A DNA stretch of 64,000 bases from Mesorhizobium sp. BR1-1-16 (GTDB lineage Bacteria; Pseudomonadota; Alphaproteobacteria; Rhizobiales; Kaistiaceae), in NCBI RefSeq assembly GCF_020165495.1, contig NZ_JAIUIE010000008.1, positions 62,001 to 126,000 on the forward strand, read 5' to 3'. The notes under the pieces are model-generated. The model did no database searches, was not told where the DNA came from, and saw only the letters and a program-made list of their open reading frames with translations. Shown piece by piece: positions 1 to 9,352 of the stretch (within the stretch, counting starts at the first letter, position 1; each line of letters begins with the position of its first letter). Made by a program: the position numbers and the translations under genes.

Positions 1-1893
1 CCGGCAGGAAGCGACGAGATCGAAGTCTATACAACGCGGCCCGACACGCTCTACGGCGCCTCCTTCATCGCGATCGCCGCCAATCATCCGCTCGCCGAGA
101 AGCTTGGCGCGGAAAACCCAGCGCTCGCGGCCTTCATCCAAGAATGCCGCCGCGGCGGGACCTCGGCCGAGGCCATCGAGACGCAGGAGAAGCTCGGCTT
201 CGATACCGACCTCCGCGCGGAGCACCCGCTGGTGCCCGGCTGGATGCTGCCCGTCTATGTCGCGAATTTCATCCTGATGGACTACGGCACCGGCGCTATC
301 TTCGGCTGCCCGGCCCATGACCAGCGCGACCTCGATTTCGCGCGGAAATACGGGCTTCCGGTCAAGGCCGTCGTCCTGCCCGAAGGCGAGAACCCCGACG
401 CGTTCGATGTCGGCGACACCGCCTATGATGGCGACGGACATCTGTTCCATTCCGAGTTCCTCGACGGTCTTTCGATCCCCGCCGCCAAGGAGGCTGTGAC
501 GCGCCGTCTGGAAACGCAGACGCTCGGCAACCGGCCGCAGGGCAAGCGTCAGGTCAATTTCCGACTGCGCGACTGGGGCATCTCCCGCCAGCGCTATTGG
601 GGCTGCCCGATCCCGATCATTCATTGCCCGACTTGTGGCCCGGTCGCCGTGCCGAAGGCCGACCTGCCGGTGTTGCTGCCGGATGACGTCACCTTCGACA
701 TGCCGGGTAACCCGCTCGACCGCCATCCGACCTGGAAGCATGTGGCATGTCCGCATTGCGGCGGGCCCGCGACGCGCGAAACCGACACCATGGATACATT
801 TGTCGATTCGTCCTGGTATTTCGCCCGCTTCACCGCGGCCCCCGGCGAAGCGCCACTCACACGCGAGGCGGCTGATTACTGGCTGCCCGTGGACCAGTAT
901 ATCGGCGGCATCGAGCATGCGATCCTGCATCTGCTCTATGCGCGCTTCTTCACGCGCGCGCTGCGCAGCGCCGGCCGCATCGGCATCGCCGAACCCTTTG
1001 CCGGACTGTTCACGCAGGGCATGATCGTCCACGAGACCTATAAGGACGCGGACGGCAAATGGCTGTTCCCCGAAGAGGTCGAACGGCTGGCCGATGGCAC
1101 GTCTGTACGCGTCGGAACGAAAGAGCCCGTCACCGTCGGTCCGCCCGAGAAGATGTCGAAATCGAAGCGCAATGTCGTGCCGCCGGAAGTCGTAGCCGAC
1201 ACCTATGGTGTCGATTGCGCGCGCTGGTTCATGCTGTCCGATACCCCGCCTGAGCGCGACAGCGAATGGACGGCGGCCGGCATCGAAGGCGCCTGGCGCT
1301 TCACTCAGCGCATCTGGCGCCTGATCAATGAAGCAACGGAACTGGCCGGCAAAGCGCCAGTACGTCCCGATGTTTTCGGCGCCGAATCGATAGCGCTGCG
1401 CCGTGCTTCGCATCGGCTGATAGCCTCCGTCGAGGAGGATTTCGACCGGCTTCGCTTCAACGTCGCGGTCGCCCGCGTCCACGCCTTCGCCAATGTGTTC
1501 GGTGAAGCGATTGGCGCCGCCCGCGCGCTGCCCGCAATTCCCGCCGACATGGCATTCGCGCTCGAGGAGGCCGCCTCCTATCTCGTTGGAGCGATCGGCC
1601 CCATGATTCCGCATCTCGCGGAAGAATCGTGGACCGTGCTCGGCCGCGACGGCATCGCTGCGGAAGCGCCGTGGCCAACCGTCGATCGCGCCCTGCTCGT
1701 CGAGGACGAGATGACGCTGCCGATCCAGATCAACGGCAAGAAGCGCGCCGAACTGACCATCTCGGCAACGGCCTCCCAAGCTGATATCGAAAAGGCGGTG
1801 CTGGAGCTCGAGGGCGTTACGCGCGCGCTCGAGGGCCGTGCACCGAAGAAGATCGTCGTCGTGCCGAAGAGGATCGTCAATGTCGTCGTCTGA
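1..1893 (+). CDS. leuS: Leucyl-tRNA synthetase, C-terminal 630 residues (5' end outside window)
   Basis: Class I aminoacyl-tRNA synthetase that charges tRNA-Leu with leucine in the cytoplasm. The reading frame is open from base 1, so the gene is cut by the window edge. About 250 N-terminal residues, including the HIGH signature, are missing. The visible part begins in the CP1 editing domain (TTRPDTLYG at fragment residues 11-19, then [15 protein letters not shown]). It continues into the Rossmann half with KMSKS encoded at 1150-1164, the anticodon-binding helical domain, and the small C-terminal domain that contacts the tRNA elbow. lptE starts 14 bases before the stop, so the two are probably co-transcribed. 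The assignment is secure. Confidence 0.97.
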   Translation, partial: PAGSDEIEVYTTRPDTLYGASFIAIAANHPLAEKLGAENPALAAFIQECRRGGTSAEAIETQEKLGFDTDLRAEHPLVPGWMLPVYVANFILMDYGTGAIFGCPAHDQRDLDFARKYGLPVKAVVLPEGENPDAFDVGDTAYDGDGHLFHSEFLDGLSIPAAKEAVTRRLETQTLGNRPQGKRQVNFRLRDWGISRQRYWGCPIPIIHCPTCGPVAVPKADLPVLLPDDVTFDMPGNPLDRHPTWKHVACPHCGGPATRETDTMDTFVDSSWYFARFTAAPGEAPLTREAADYWLPVDQYIGGIEHAILHLLYARFFTRALRSAGRIGIAEPFAGLFTQGMIVHETYKDADGKWLFPEEVERLADGTSVRVGTKEPVTVGPPEKMSKSKRNVVPPEVVADTYGVDCARWFMLSDTPPERDSEWTAAGIEGAWRFTQRIWRLINEATELAGKAPVRPDVFGAESIALRRASHRLIASVEEDFDRLRFNVAVARVHAFANVFGEAIGAARALPAIPADMAFALEEAASYLVGAIGPMIPHLAEESWTVLGRDGIAAEAPWPTVDRALLVEDEMTLPIQINGKKRAELTISATASQADIEKAVLELEGVTRALEGRAPKKIVVVPKRIVNVVV

Positions 1894-2482
1894 CCGGAAG
1901 GGCGCTTCGCGCCGCGCCTTTGGCTTCGCCGGCGTCGCCCTCATCGGAGCGCTTGCAGCCGGCTGTGTCGTGCGCCCCGTCTATATGCCGACCGCTGCCG
2001 GCGGCGCGCCGGCCGCCGATCTTTCGGCGATCGCCGTCGACCAGGTCGGCGACCGCGTGTCGCAGGAAGTGCGCAACAACCTGATCTTCGCCTTTACCGG
2101 CGGCAAGCCCGCGCCGGCGCCGCGATTCAATCTATCGATCTCGGTCAGCAATTCGGAAGCCCGTCTCGGCTTCGAGAAGGACGAGACAGCGCCGGCCTAT
2201 CAAGTCACGGTGGCAGTCCGGTTCGAGCTCAAGGATCTCGCGAGTGGCCGGTCGATCATTCGCTCGACGGCGAGCGGCGTCGCCTCCTATGACCGCTCGA
2301 ACCAGAACTTCGCCAATGAGCGCGCCCGCATCGACGCGGAGAACCGTGCGGCGCAGGCCGTTGCCGACCAGATGCAACTCCGCCTCGCGATCGCCCTCGC
2401 CAAGGAAGCGAAGATCACCGTCGCGACTCCTCAGGCCGCACCCAAGGTCGACGCCCCGTCGATCATCGGATCGGGGAACTGA
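1880..2482 (+). CDS. lptE: LPS-assembly lipoprotein LptE
   Basis: Probable outer-membrane lipoprotein that plugs and assembles the LptD barrel for lipopolysaccharide export. The ATG at 1880 overlaps the leuS end and gives 200 residues starting [13 protein letters not shown] hydrophobic stretch follows and ends in a lipobox-like LAAGC near residue 25. An upstream ATG at 1838 would put 14 Arg/Ser-rich residues before this signal peptide and is unlikely. The rest is a soluble, moderately charged domain ending in a Pro/Ala-rich tail. Sequence conservation in this family is low; the call rests on the lipobox, the size and the conserved leuS-lptE-holA order. Confidence 0.82.
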   Translation: MSSSDRKGASRRAFGFAGVALIGALAAGCVVRPVYMPTAAGGAPAADLSAIAVDQVGDRVSQEVRNNLIFAFTGGKPAPAPRFNLSISVSNSEARLGFEKDETAPAYQVTVAVRFELKDLASGRSIIRSTASGVASYDRSNQNFANERARIDAENRAAQAVADQMQLRLAIALAKEAKITVATPQAAPKVDAPSIIGSGN

Positions 2483-2504
2483 CGCGCATCAGGTGCTGCG
2501 AAAC

Positions 2505-2536
2505 GACAGGGCGCGTCACCGCGTCCGCGCCCTGTC
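2505..2536. repeat. Perfect 11-bp inverted repeat between lptE and holA
   Basis: GACAGGGCGCG (2505-2515) pairs perfectly with CGCGCCCTGTC (2526-2536) across a 10-base spacer. It would form a strong RNA hairpin on either strand. No T-tract follows, so it is not a textbook intrinsic terminator. It may attenuate or stabilise the leuS-lptE-holA transcript. Confidence 0.6.
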
Positions 2537-2586
2537 CAAACGCATAACGACGGGCGGTGTCGCCCGCTTCATGAAGGCCACGCCCG

Positions 2587-3621
2587 ATGGTGCAGATCAA
2601 GCCGCAGGATGCCGAACGCTTCCTGAAGAAGCCTGATCCGGCGATCCGCGTCGTCCTCATCTATGGCAACGATGTCGGCCTCGTTTCCGAGAGAGCGGCA
2701 GGCTTTGCCGCCACTATCATCGGCGGCAGTGATGATCCCTTTGCGTTGATCCGGCTCGATTCCTCCGAGATCGCCGCCGATCCCGGCCGACTGGCGGATG
2801 AAGCTGGCACGATCGGGCTTTTCGGCGGTGACCGCGCCATCCGCGTCCGCGTCGCCGGCAACCGGCCGATCCAGGCCGCCGTAGAGGCCGTGCTTGCCAA
2901 TCCACCGCGCGACGCCTGGATCATCCTCGAAGCCGGCGACATCAAGAAGGGCACCGGGCTGCGCAAGGTCTGCGAAGGGGCCCGCGGCGCCGCCGCGATC
3001 GCCTGTTATGCCGATGGCGCCGCTATGCTCGACGGATTGATCGACAGCGAAATGGCGGCCGCCGGCCTTGCTATCGACGACGATGCACGGGAGCTGTTGC
3101 GCGGCCTGCTCGGCGCTGACCGCCTTGCCAGCCGCTCCGAAGTTCAGAAGTTGACGCTCTATGCGACGGGGCTCGGGCGGGTCGATGTCGCAGCCGTGAA
3201 GGCGATCGTCGGCGACGCTTCAGCAACGGCGGTTGACGAAGCGGTCGACGCCATGGCCGGCGGCGACGTCGCGATCCTCGACCGAAGCTTTCGCCGTCTG
3301 ATCTCGTCGGGAACGCCTGCCTTCGTCGTGGCTGCGGCCGGACTGCGGCAGCTTCAGCTGCTGCATCGCATTCGGTCTGCAGTGGAAGAGGGCGCGCCGG
3401 CCGAAAGCGCCATCGAAAGCGCGGCGGGGTACATCTTCCCGCAGCGGAAGGCGAGGCTCGGTCAGCAGGTCCAGCTCTGGACGGCCGATCGCCTGTTCAT
3501 GGTTGCCGAACGTGTCGAGCGGGCCATTTTCGAAAGCCGCATCAAACCGGCCCTCGGCGACGTCATCGTCGAGAAAGCGCTGACGGGCGTCGCGCTGTCC
3601 GCCCGCGCCCGGCGGCGCTGA
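2587..3621 (+). CDS. holA: DNA polymerase III subunit delta
   Basis: Delta subunit of the clamp loader, which opens the beta sliding clamp during replication. The 344-residue product starts MVQIKPQDAERF and has the usual delta N-terminal AAA+-like domain without a Walker A motif. The helical region and the C-terminal collar domain follow, and the length fits the family (about 340). It is the third gene of the leuS-lptE-holA run. Its TGA stop (3619-3621) directly abuts the parB stop on the other strand (3622-3624), leaving no intergenic base. Assignment is by sequence family and by the conserved position beside parB. Confidence 0.93.
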   Translation: MVQIKPQDAERFLKKPDPAIRVVLIYGNDVGLVSERAAGFAATIIGGSDDPFALIRLDSSEIAADPGRLADEAGTIGLFGGDRAIRVRVAGNRPIQAAVEAVLANPPRDAWIILEAGDIKKGTGLRKVCEGARGAAAIACYADGAAMLDGLIDSEMAAAGLAIDDDARELLRGLLGADRLASRSEVQKLTLYATGLGRVDVAAVKAIVGDASATAVDEAVDAMAGGDVAILDRSFRRLISSGTPAFVVAAAGLRQLQLLHRIRSAVEEGAPAESAIESAAGYIFPQRKARLGQQVQLWTADRLFMVAERVERAIFESRIKPALGDVIVEKALTGVALSARARRR

Positions 3622-4488
3622 CTATTCGCGCTTCAGGAGACGGCAGAGCTCGTCGAGCTGTTCGAGGCTCGTATAGCGGATGCTGAGCTGGCCGGCGCCA
3701 TTGCCCTTGTGATCGATCGCGACGGCCAGCCCAAGACTGTCGGCCAGCAGTTTTTCGAGCGCGCGCGTATCGGCATCCTTGTCGCGGCGAACGCGCGGCT
3801 GCCCGGCCTTGTCGACCGTCTTGGTCATCGCCTCGGCTTCGCGCACCGTGAGCCCGCCTTCGACGATCCGGGCGGCCACCGCAGCGGGATCATCGACCGT
3901 TACGAGCGCACGGGCATGGCCGGCGGTCAGTTTGCCCTCGCGGACATAGGCCTGAACCGGTTCGGGAAGCTTCAGGAGCCGCAGCGTGTTGGCGACATGC
4001 GGCCGGCTCTTGCCGATCACATCGGCCAGCGCCGTCTGGCTATAGGCGAATTCATCGATGAGCTGCTGATAGCCAAGCGCCTCCTCGAGCGGATTGAGAT
4101 CCGCGCGCTGGACGTTCTCGATGATCGCAAGCTCGAGCGCCTCCTGGTCGGAGACGTTGTTGATCAGCACCGGCACGTCATGCAGCCCGGCACGCTGCGC
4201 TGCGCGCCAACGCCGCTCGCCGGCAATGATCTCATAGGCCTCGCCCGCCCCGACGATGGAGCGGACCAGGATCGGCTGGACGATGCCCTTCTCACGGATC
4301 GACGCCGTCAGGTCGGCAAGATCCGCCTCCTCGAAGGCCTTGCGCGGATTGCGCGGGTTCGGCCTCAGGAAGGCGACCGGCACCCGGCGCGACAGGCGCG
4401 ACCGCTCATTGACCACCGATTCGGTATCGACGTCTCCGATGAGGGCCGCCAATCCCCGGCCGAGACGCCGGCGCGATCCATCTTCCAT
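3622..4488 (-). CDS. parB: Chromosome partitioning protein ParB
   Basis: CTP-dependent DNA clamp that loads at parS sites and spreads to form the origin-segregation complex with ParA. With the chosen start the product has 288 residues. It opens with the typical [14 protein letters not shown] segment, has the CTPase/ParB motif [13 protein letters not shown], then a helix-turn-helix around [23 protein letters not shown] and a C-terminal dimerisation domain. GAGGAG lies 7 bases before the ATG at 4488 but only 1 base before the ATG at 4494, so 4488 is preferred. The open frame further upstream overlaps parA and is not used. It follows parA after 43 bases; two matching parS sites lie 1.5-3.5 kb away. 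Confidence 0.96.
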   Translation of the reverse strand: MEDGSRRRLGRGLAALIGDVDTESVVNERSRLSRRVPVAFLRPNPRNPRKAFEEADLADLTASIREKGIVQPILVRSIVGAGEAYEIIAGERRWRAAQRAGLHDVPVLINNVSDQEALELAIIENVQRADLNPLEEALGYQQLIDEFAYSQTALADVIGKSRPHVANTLRLLKLPEPVQAYVREGKLTAGHARALVTVDDPAAVAARIVEGGLTVREAEAMTKTVDKAGQPRVRRDKDADTRALEKLLADSLGLAVAIDHKGNGAGQLSIRYTSLEQLDELCRLLKRE

Positions 4489-4531
4489 TGGCATTCTCCT
4501 CAAATCGACAGGCTGCACGCGTTCGGGACTG

Positions 4532-5380
4532 TCAGGCGGCCCGCAGCCGCTTTTCACGCTGGATGATTTCCGAGGCGAGACGGAGATAGGCCTGGCTGCC
4601 CATGCTCTTGAAATCATAGAGCAGCACCGGCTTGCCGTGCGAGGGCGCCTCGGAGATGCGAACATTGCGCGGGATCACGGTGTCATAGACCGCATCGCCC
4701 ATATGCGCCCGAACATCGGCAACAACCTGGCCGGCCAGATTGTTGCGGCTGTCGAACATCGTCAGCACAATCCCATGCACCGAAAGCTCCGGATTGAGCG
4801 CGTGCTTCACCTGCTCAACCGTCTGCAGGAGCTGGCTAAGACCCTCGAGCGCGAAGAACTCGCATTGCAGCGGCACGAGAATCGAATGCGATGCCGACAG
4901 CGCATTGATCGTCAGCAGATTGAGCGACGGCGGGCAGTCGACGAGAACATAGGAGTAGTTTCGGCCGCGAATCGAATCGGGCCGCTGCACATGGCTGGCG
5001 ATGGCGCGGCGCAGGCGAAAAGCACGATCGGAGCGGCCGGCAATCTCGAGTTCGACGCCAAGCAGATCCATGGTCGACGGCGCGACCGATAGTCTCGGCA
5101 CGGCGGTTTCCATCGCTACTTCCGAGAGGATCGATTCCCCGACCATCAGGTCATAGGTCGACCGCAGGCGCTGCTTGCGATCGATGCCGAGACCGGTCGA
5201 GGCGTTTCCCTGCGGATCGAGATCGACGATCAGGACCTCCTCACCGATCGCCGCCAGCGCCGTTCCGAGATTGATCGCGGTCGTCGTCTTGCCGACGCCA
5301 CCCTTCTGGTTGGCCAGCGAGATGACGCGGGGCGCCGACGCCAGCAACGAAGGCGGAGAGAAGGAATGAGGCTCGGTCAT
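4532..5380 (-). CDS. parA: Chromosome partitioning ATPase ParA
   Basis: Deviant-Walker (MinD/ParA) ATPase that drives segregation of ParB-bound origins. The 282-residue product begins MTEPHSFSPP. It has the deviant Walker A KGGVGKTTT about 30 residues in, Walker A' DLDPQGNAS and Walker B LVDCPPSL. A start 45 bases further upstream would run into rsmG; the ATG at 5380 leaves a 22-base gap and has a GAGG about 6 bases before it. It is followed by parB and preceded by rsmG on the same strand, as in most alphaproteobacteria. ParA-ParB-parS here form a complete chromosomal partition system. Confidence 0.97.
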   Translation of the reverse strand: MTEPHSFSPPSLLASAPRVISLANQKGGVGKTTTAINLGTALAAIGEEVLIVDLDPQGNASTGLGIDRKQRLRSTYDLMVGESILSEVAMETAVPRLSVAPSTMDLLGVELEIAGRSDRAFRLRRAIASHVQRPDSIRGRNYSYVLVDCPPSLNLLTINALSASHSILVPLQCEFFALEGLSQLLQTVEQVKHALNPELSVHGIVLTMFDSRNNLAGQVVADVRAHMGDAVYDTVIPRNVRISEAPSHGKPVLLYDFKSMGSQAYLRLASEIIQREKRLRAA

Positions 5381-5402
5381 CGCGCCCTCGCGTGTGCTGC
5401 GA

Positions 5403-6038
5403 TCACGCCGAGCGGCGCTCGGCACGCCTGATTTCGACGATCAAACTGTTCGAGTCGATCAAGCTCTTGTGTCTTACCAGATCCAGCGCCCAAGATTGAG
5501 AGGCTTCCTTGAGCTCGGCGTCAAAATCCTCGCCTTTGTGCAGCGCCGCCTGGACGCCAGCCTGGGTCAGCGGCTCGGTTAGTTCCAAGAGGTTCGTCAA
5601 GCTGGCAAGGGCCCGGGCACTGATAAAATCGACCGGTTCCTGCCATTGTTTCAGAATCGATTCGATCCGGCCCTCATGGACAACCGCCGCGGCGCCGGTC
5701 TCGCGGATCGCCGTTCTCAGGAACGCACATTTTCTCTGATTCGATTCGACGCAGTGCACCCGCGCGCCGGGACTGTCGGCCAGCAAGATCCCGGTGATGA
5801 TGCCCGGCAGCCCGGCGCCACTGCCGATATCTACCCATCGGAGCACATCCGGAAACAAGGCGACAAGCTGCGCCGAATCGGCAATATGCCTGGACCAGAC
5901 TTCTCCGAGCGTATGCGGCGAGACTAGGTTCTGCGCTGGCTGCCATTTGCGCAGCAGCGCGACATAGGTTTCGAGTCGCTCCGCTGTTTCACGTGAAACA
6001 GGGAGAATGCGCGTGACGGCCGCGATACTGTCGCTCAT
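5403..6038 (-). CDS. rsmG: 16S rRNA (guanine527-N7)-methyltransferase RsmG
   Basis: SAM-dependent methyltransferase (GidB) that makes m7G527 in 16S rRNA; loss gives low-level streptomycin resistance in other bacteria. The product has 211 residues with motif [13 protein letters not shown] near residue 68. Its start overlaps the mnmG stop by four bases (ATGA on the minus strand), so the two are translationally coupled. Codons 13-18 (around residues VSRET) contain an exact 16-bp parS palindrome, so this coding sequence also carries a centromere site. Confidence 0.96.
   Translation of the reverse strand: MSDSIAAVTRILPVSRETAERLETYVALLRKWQPAQNLVSPHTLGEVWSRHIADSAQLVALFPDVLRWVDIGSGAGLPGIITGILLADSPGARVHCVESNQRKCAFLRTAIRETGAAAVVHEGRIESILKQWQEPVDFISARALASLTNLLELTEPLTQAGVQAALHKGEDFDAELKEASQSWALDLVRHKSLIDSNSLIVEIRRAERRSA
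5985..6000. other. parS centromere site 1 (exact match), inside rsmG
   Basis: TGTTTCACGTGAAACA is the perfect 16-bp consensus palindrome bound by chromosomal ParB. It lies within the N-terminal coding part of rsmG, about 1.5 kb upstream of parB and about 8.6 kb from the centre of the proposed oriC. ParB nucleation here is established for identical sites in other bacteria; in this strain it is inference. Confidence 0.95.
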
Positions 6039-7903
6039 GCCGCGGCTCTCTCCGCCCGGCGAATGGCCGTCAGCAAAATAGCCAGCGCTGCGGGCGTCAT
6101 GCCCTCAATTCGGCCGGCTTGTCCAAGCGTCGCCGGCCGAACCTGGCCAAGCCGCTGCTTTAGCTCGTTCGACAGTCCAGTCAGGGACGCGAAATCGAGA
6201 GCCGGATCGATCGCGACGGACTCGTCGCGAGCAACCGCAGCGACGTCGGCCTTCTGCCGATCGAGATAGACAGCGTATTTCGCTTCCGATTCAATCTGGC
6301 TGAGAACGCCAGCCGCAAAGCGACCCAATTCTGGCCACAGCCCGACCAACCGCTCCGCATCGATATCTGGATAAGCGAGGAGGTCAAAGGCCGACCGCCG
6401 GACACCATCGGCGTTGATCGACAGGCCGCGTCGGTTTGCTTCGGTCGGGGTGACGACAATCGCATCGAAGGCGCCGCGGGCCGCCTCAATGGCCGCCAGC
6501 TTGTTGTCAAACGCCGATGCACGTTCCGAACCCACGATCCCGAGGCTCTGGCCCAAAGGCGTCAACCGCTGATCCGCATTGTCGGCGCGCAGCGACAAAC
6601 GATATTCCGCGCGGGACGTGAACATCCGATACGGCTCGGTGACGCCGCGTGTAATCAGGTCGTCGATCATCACGCCGAGATAGGATTCGGCGCGGCTGAA
6701 GATCACACCTTCCTGATCGCCGGCGCGCCGCGCCGCATTGATCCCGGCGGCGACGCCCTGCGCTGCGGCCTCTTCATAGCCGGTGGTGCCATTGATCTGT
6801 CCGGCCAAGAAAAGCCCCCGACATCGCTTCGCCTCGAGCGTTGGACCAAGCTCACGCGGATCGACGTGATCATACTCGATGGCGTAACCCGGCCTCAGGA
6901 TGCTCGCGCGCTCCAGACCCGGAATTGACGCGATGATCGCGGCCTGGACGTCCTCCGGCAGCGATGTCGAGATCCCATTCGGATAGACGGTAGGGTCATC
7001 GAGCCCTTCGGGTTCGAGGAAGATCTGGTGGCCATCGCGATCGCCGAAGCGCACCACCTTATCCTCGATGCTCGGGCAATAGCGGGGACCGCGGCTCTCG
7101 ATCTGGCCTGAATACATGGGCGACCGTGCCAGATTGGCGCGGATCACATCATGCGTTGCTTGGGTCGTGCGGGTAATGAAACAGTCGACCTGTGGGCCGG
7201 TGATGGCCGTCGTCAGGGTGGAGAATGGCTCCGGCTCATCATCCCCGGGCTGACGGTCGAGACCCGACCAATCAATTGTCCGTCCGTCGAGCCGCGGCGG
7301 CGTTCCGGTCTTCAATCGCGCCAGTTGGAAGCCGATGCGCGTGAATGCCGCCGACAATCCAAGCGCTGGCTTTTCGCCGACGCGCCCGGCCGGAATTGTC
7401 CGCTCGCCGATATGGATCAAGCCGCGCAGGAATGTGCCGGTGCTGACGACGACCGCAGCACAGGCAATCCGACGACCATCAGCAAGGACGAGGCCGGCGA
7501 CGGCGCCGCCCTGGTCGAGGATCAGATCGTCAGCCTCACCTTCGACCACGGTCAGACCGGATGTCTCCCGGACCGCTGCCTGCATGGCCTGGCGATAAAG
7601 CTTGCGATCGGCCTGCGCGCGCGGCCCGCGCACCGCCGGCCCCTTGCGGCGATTGAGCAGGCGGAACTGGATGCCAGCAGCGTCGGCGACGCGGCCCATC
7701 AAGCCGTCCAACGCGTCCACCTCGCGCACGAGGTGGCCTTTGCCGAGGCCTCCGATCGCTGGATTGCAGGACATGACGCCGATCGTCGCCTGCGCATGCG
7801 TTACCAGGGCCGTGCGCGCGCCGGCCCGCGCCGCAGCCGCGGCCGCCTCCGTGCCAGCATGGCCGCCGCCTACGACGACCACATCAAATCGCGTCTCAGT
7901 CAT
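6035..7903 (-). CDS. mnmG: tRNA uridine 5-carboxymethylaminomethyl modification enzyme MnmG
   Basis: FAD-binding subunit (GidA) of the MnmE-MnmG complex that makes (carboxymethyl)aminomethyl-uridine at wobble position 34. The 622-residue product starts [20 protein letters not shown], directly giving the dinucleotide-binding GxGxxG-type motif. [14 protein letters not shown] follows, and the C-terminal helical domain binds MnmE. An in-frame ATG at 7981 would add 26 residues starting MFHVKR, but those codons are simply the second parS site. The ATG at 7903 has a purine-rich leader and matches the usual family length (about 620-630). The gene lies between mnmE and rsmG in one minus-strand run. 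Confidence 0.96.
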   Translation of the reverse strand: MTETRFDVVVVGGGHAGTEAAAAAARAGARTALVTHAQATIGVMSCNPAIGGLGKGHLVREVDALDGLMGRVADAAGIQFRLLNRRKGPAVRGPRAQADRKLYRQAMQAAVRETSGLTVVEGEADDLILDQGGAVAGLVLADGRRIACAAVVVSTGTFLRGLIHIGERTIPAGRVGEKPALGLSAAFTRIGFQLARLKTGTPPRLDGRTIDWSGLDRQPGDDEPEPFSTLTTAITGPQVDCFITRTTQATHDVIRANLARSPMYSGQIESRGPRYCPSIEDKVVRFGDRDGHQIFLEPEGLDDPTVYPNGISTSLPEDVQAAIIASIPGLERASILRPGYAIEYDHVDPRELGPTLEAKRCRGLFLAGQINGTTGYEEAAAQGVAAGINAARRAGDQEGVIFSRAESYLGVMIDDLITRGVTEPYRMFTSRAEYRLSLRADNADQRLTPLGQSLGIVGSERASAFDNKLAAIEAARGAFDAIVVTPTEANRRGLSINADGVRRSAFDLLAYPDIDAERLVGLWPELGRFAAGVLSQIESEAKYAVYLDRQKADVAAVARDESVAIDPALDFASLTGLSNELKQRLGQVRPATLGQAGRIEGMTPAALAILLTAIRRAERAAA

Positions 7904-7964
7904 GAGCTTCTCTCTCTTCGCCGACGCCATAGCGGAAGCCGCCTCAGCCGTCAAAGCGTCGCAC

Positions 7965-7980
7965 CGTTTCACGTGAAACA
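7965..7980. other. parS centromere site 2 (15 of 16 bases)
   Basis: CGTTTCACGTGAAACA differs from the parS consensus only in its first base; the 14-bp core GTTTCACGTGAAAC is perfect. It lies between the mnmE stop and the mnmG start, about 2 kb from parS site 1 and about 6.6 kb from the centre of the proposed oriC. ParB binding is inferred from the sequence match. Confidence 0.85.
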
Positions 7981-7994
7981 CCCGGTCTCGCTAC

Positions 7995-9287
7995 CTACTT
8001 CCCGATGCAGAATTCGCCGAAGATCACACCGAGCATCTCTTCCACGTCGGTTCGGCCCGTCACGCGCGCAAGACCTTCTGCCGCTTGCCGAAGCTGTTCC
8101 GCCACCAGTTCAGGCGCCATGGCACTTGAGATACCCAGCAATCCGTCGCGGGCCGCCATAACCCCGTGGCGCTGACGCTGCCGGGTCAGAAGCGCCGAAG
8201 GCCGCGGCTCGGCAAGGCCAAGCGCCTCCCCAACCGACTTGCGCAACTCGTCGAGACCGTCGCCCGTCCGGGCCGACACACCAAGGCCGGACGCCGGACA
8301 ACCGCCGAGATCCGACTTCGTATGAACAACCAGGATAGGGGCACCCGTCGGCGGTTCTGGCAACGAGCCTTCGCCGTCATCGAGCAGAAGAACGAGATCC
8401 GCGGCGGCACCGCGTCGCCTGGCGCGACTGATACCCTCGCGCTCGACGATACTCTCCGTTTCCCGCAGGCCGGCCGTGTCGATCAGCGTGACAGCGTGGC
8501 CATCAAGAACCAATTGAACCTCGATCATGTCCCGCGTGGTCCCGGGCTCCGCCGTGACGATTGCGGCTTCACGTCGTGCGAGGGCATTCAGTAGGCTCGA
8601 CTTCCCAACATTGGGCGCCCCGAGCAACACGACCTCGAAGCCCGCCCGAACACGCTCGCCCCAATGGCCATCATCAAGCAGGCGATCCATCTCCGTCGCC
8701 AACACCCCCGCCTCGGCGAGCGCGGTCGCCAGCACGGAAGCGGGCACATCGTCTTCATCGGAGAAGTCCAGCTCAGCCTCGATGAGCGCGCGAGCCCGCA
8801 AAAGGCGCATCCGCCACGACTCCAGACGCTCGGACAAACCGCCCTCCGCCAGCGCGAGTGCCTGGCGGCGCTGCATTTCCGTTTCGGCTGCGATCAGATC
8901 AGCAAGGCCCTCGACCTCCGTCAGATCCGCCTTGCCGTTTTCGAAGGCCCGCCGGGTGAATTCTCCCGCATCGGCCGGCCGAAAGTCCGGCAAAGCGCCA
9001 AGTGTCGACAGCACGGCAGCGATGACGGCGCGCCCGCCATGAATCTGTAACTCGGCAACATCCTCGCCAGTGAAGCTGGCTGGCGCCGCAAAGAACAGCA
9101 CAACGCCGCGATCAATCGCCGTCCCATCGGAACTACGTAGCGCTCGGACGATCGCGCGGCGCGGCTCGGGAACATCCCCAAGCAATGTTTCGAGCCCGAA
9201 TCGAACGGCCGGCCCGCTCAGGCGGATCACAGCGACACCGGCTGGCGGCGCGCCGCTCGAAAGTGCGAAGATCGTCTCTGCCGCCAT
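7995..9287 (-). CDS. mnmE: tRNA modification GTPase MnmE
   Basis: Potassium-stimulated dimeric GTPase that works with MnmG on tRNA wobble uridines. The 430-residue product has the N-terminal tetrahydrofolate-binding domain, then a helical domain interrupted by a Ras-like G domain. The P-loop is GAPNVGKSSLLN, the switch II motif DTAGLRETE, and HTKSD stands for the usual NKxD. It ends in the invariant FCIGK, whose cysteine is a family hallmark. The start MAAETIFALSSG fits the family. The gene is divergent from the DUF255 gene at 9353 and leads the mnmE-mnmG-rsmG-parA-parB run. Confidence 0.97.
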   Translation of the reverse strand: MAAETIFALSSGAPPAGVAVIRLSGPAVRFGLETLLGDVPEPRRAIVRALRSSDGTAIDRGVVLFFAAPASFTGEDVAELQIHGGRAVIAAVLSTLGALPDFRPADAGEFTRRAFENGKADLTEVEGLADLIAAETEMQRRQALALAEGGLSERLESWRMRLLRARALIEAELDFSDEDDVPASVLATALAEAGVLATEMDRLLDDGHWGERVRAGFEVVLLGAPNVGKSSLLNALARREAAIVTAEPGTTRDMIEVQLVLDGHAVTLIDTAGLRETESIVEREGISRARRRGAAADLVLLLDDGEGSLPEPPTGAPILVVHTKSDLGGCPASGLGVSARTGDGLDELRKSVGEALGLAEPRPSALLTRQRQRHGVMAARDGLLGISSAMAPELVAEQLRQAAEGLARVTGRTDVEEMLGVIFGEFCIGK

Positions 9288-9352
9288 CTGCGCTATGTTC
9301 CTTTTAGCTCCTGCGCAATCCGGCGCGCGGGCTCCGGGAGACCATCGACGCC

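Noticed and set aside
6035-7981. MnmG start at 7981 (MFHVKR...)
   Set aside because: The extra codons coincide with parS site 2, and the family N-terminus and a purine-rich leader fit the ATG at 7903.
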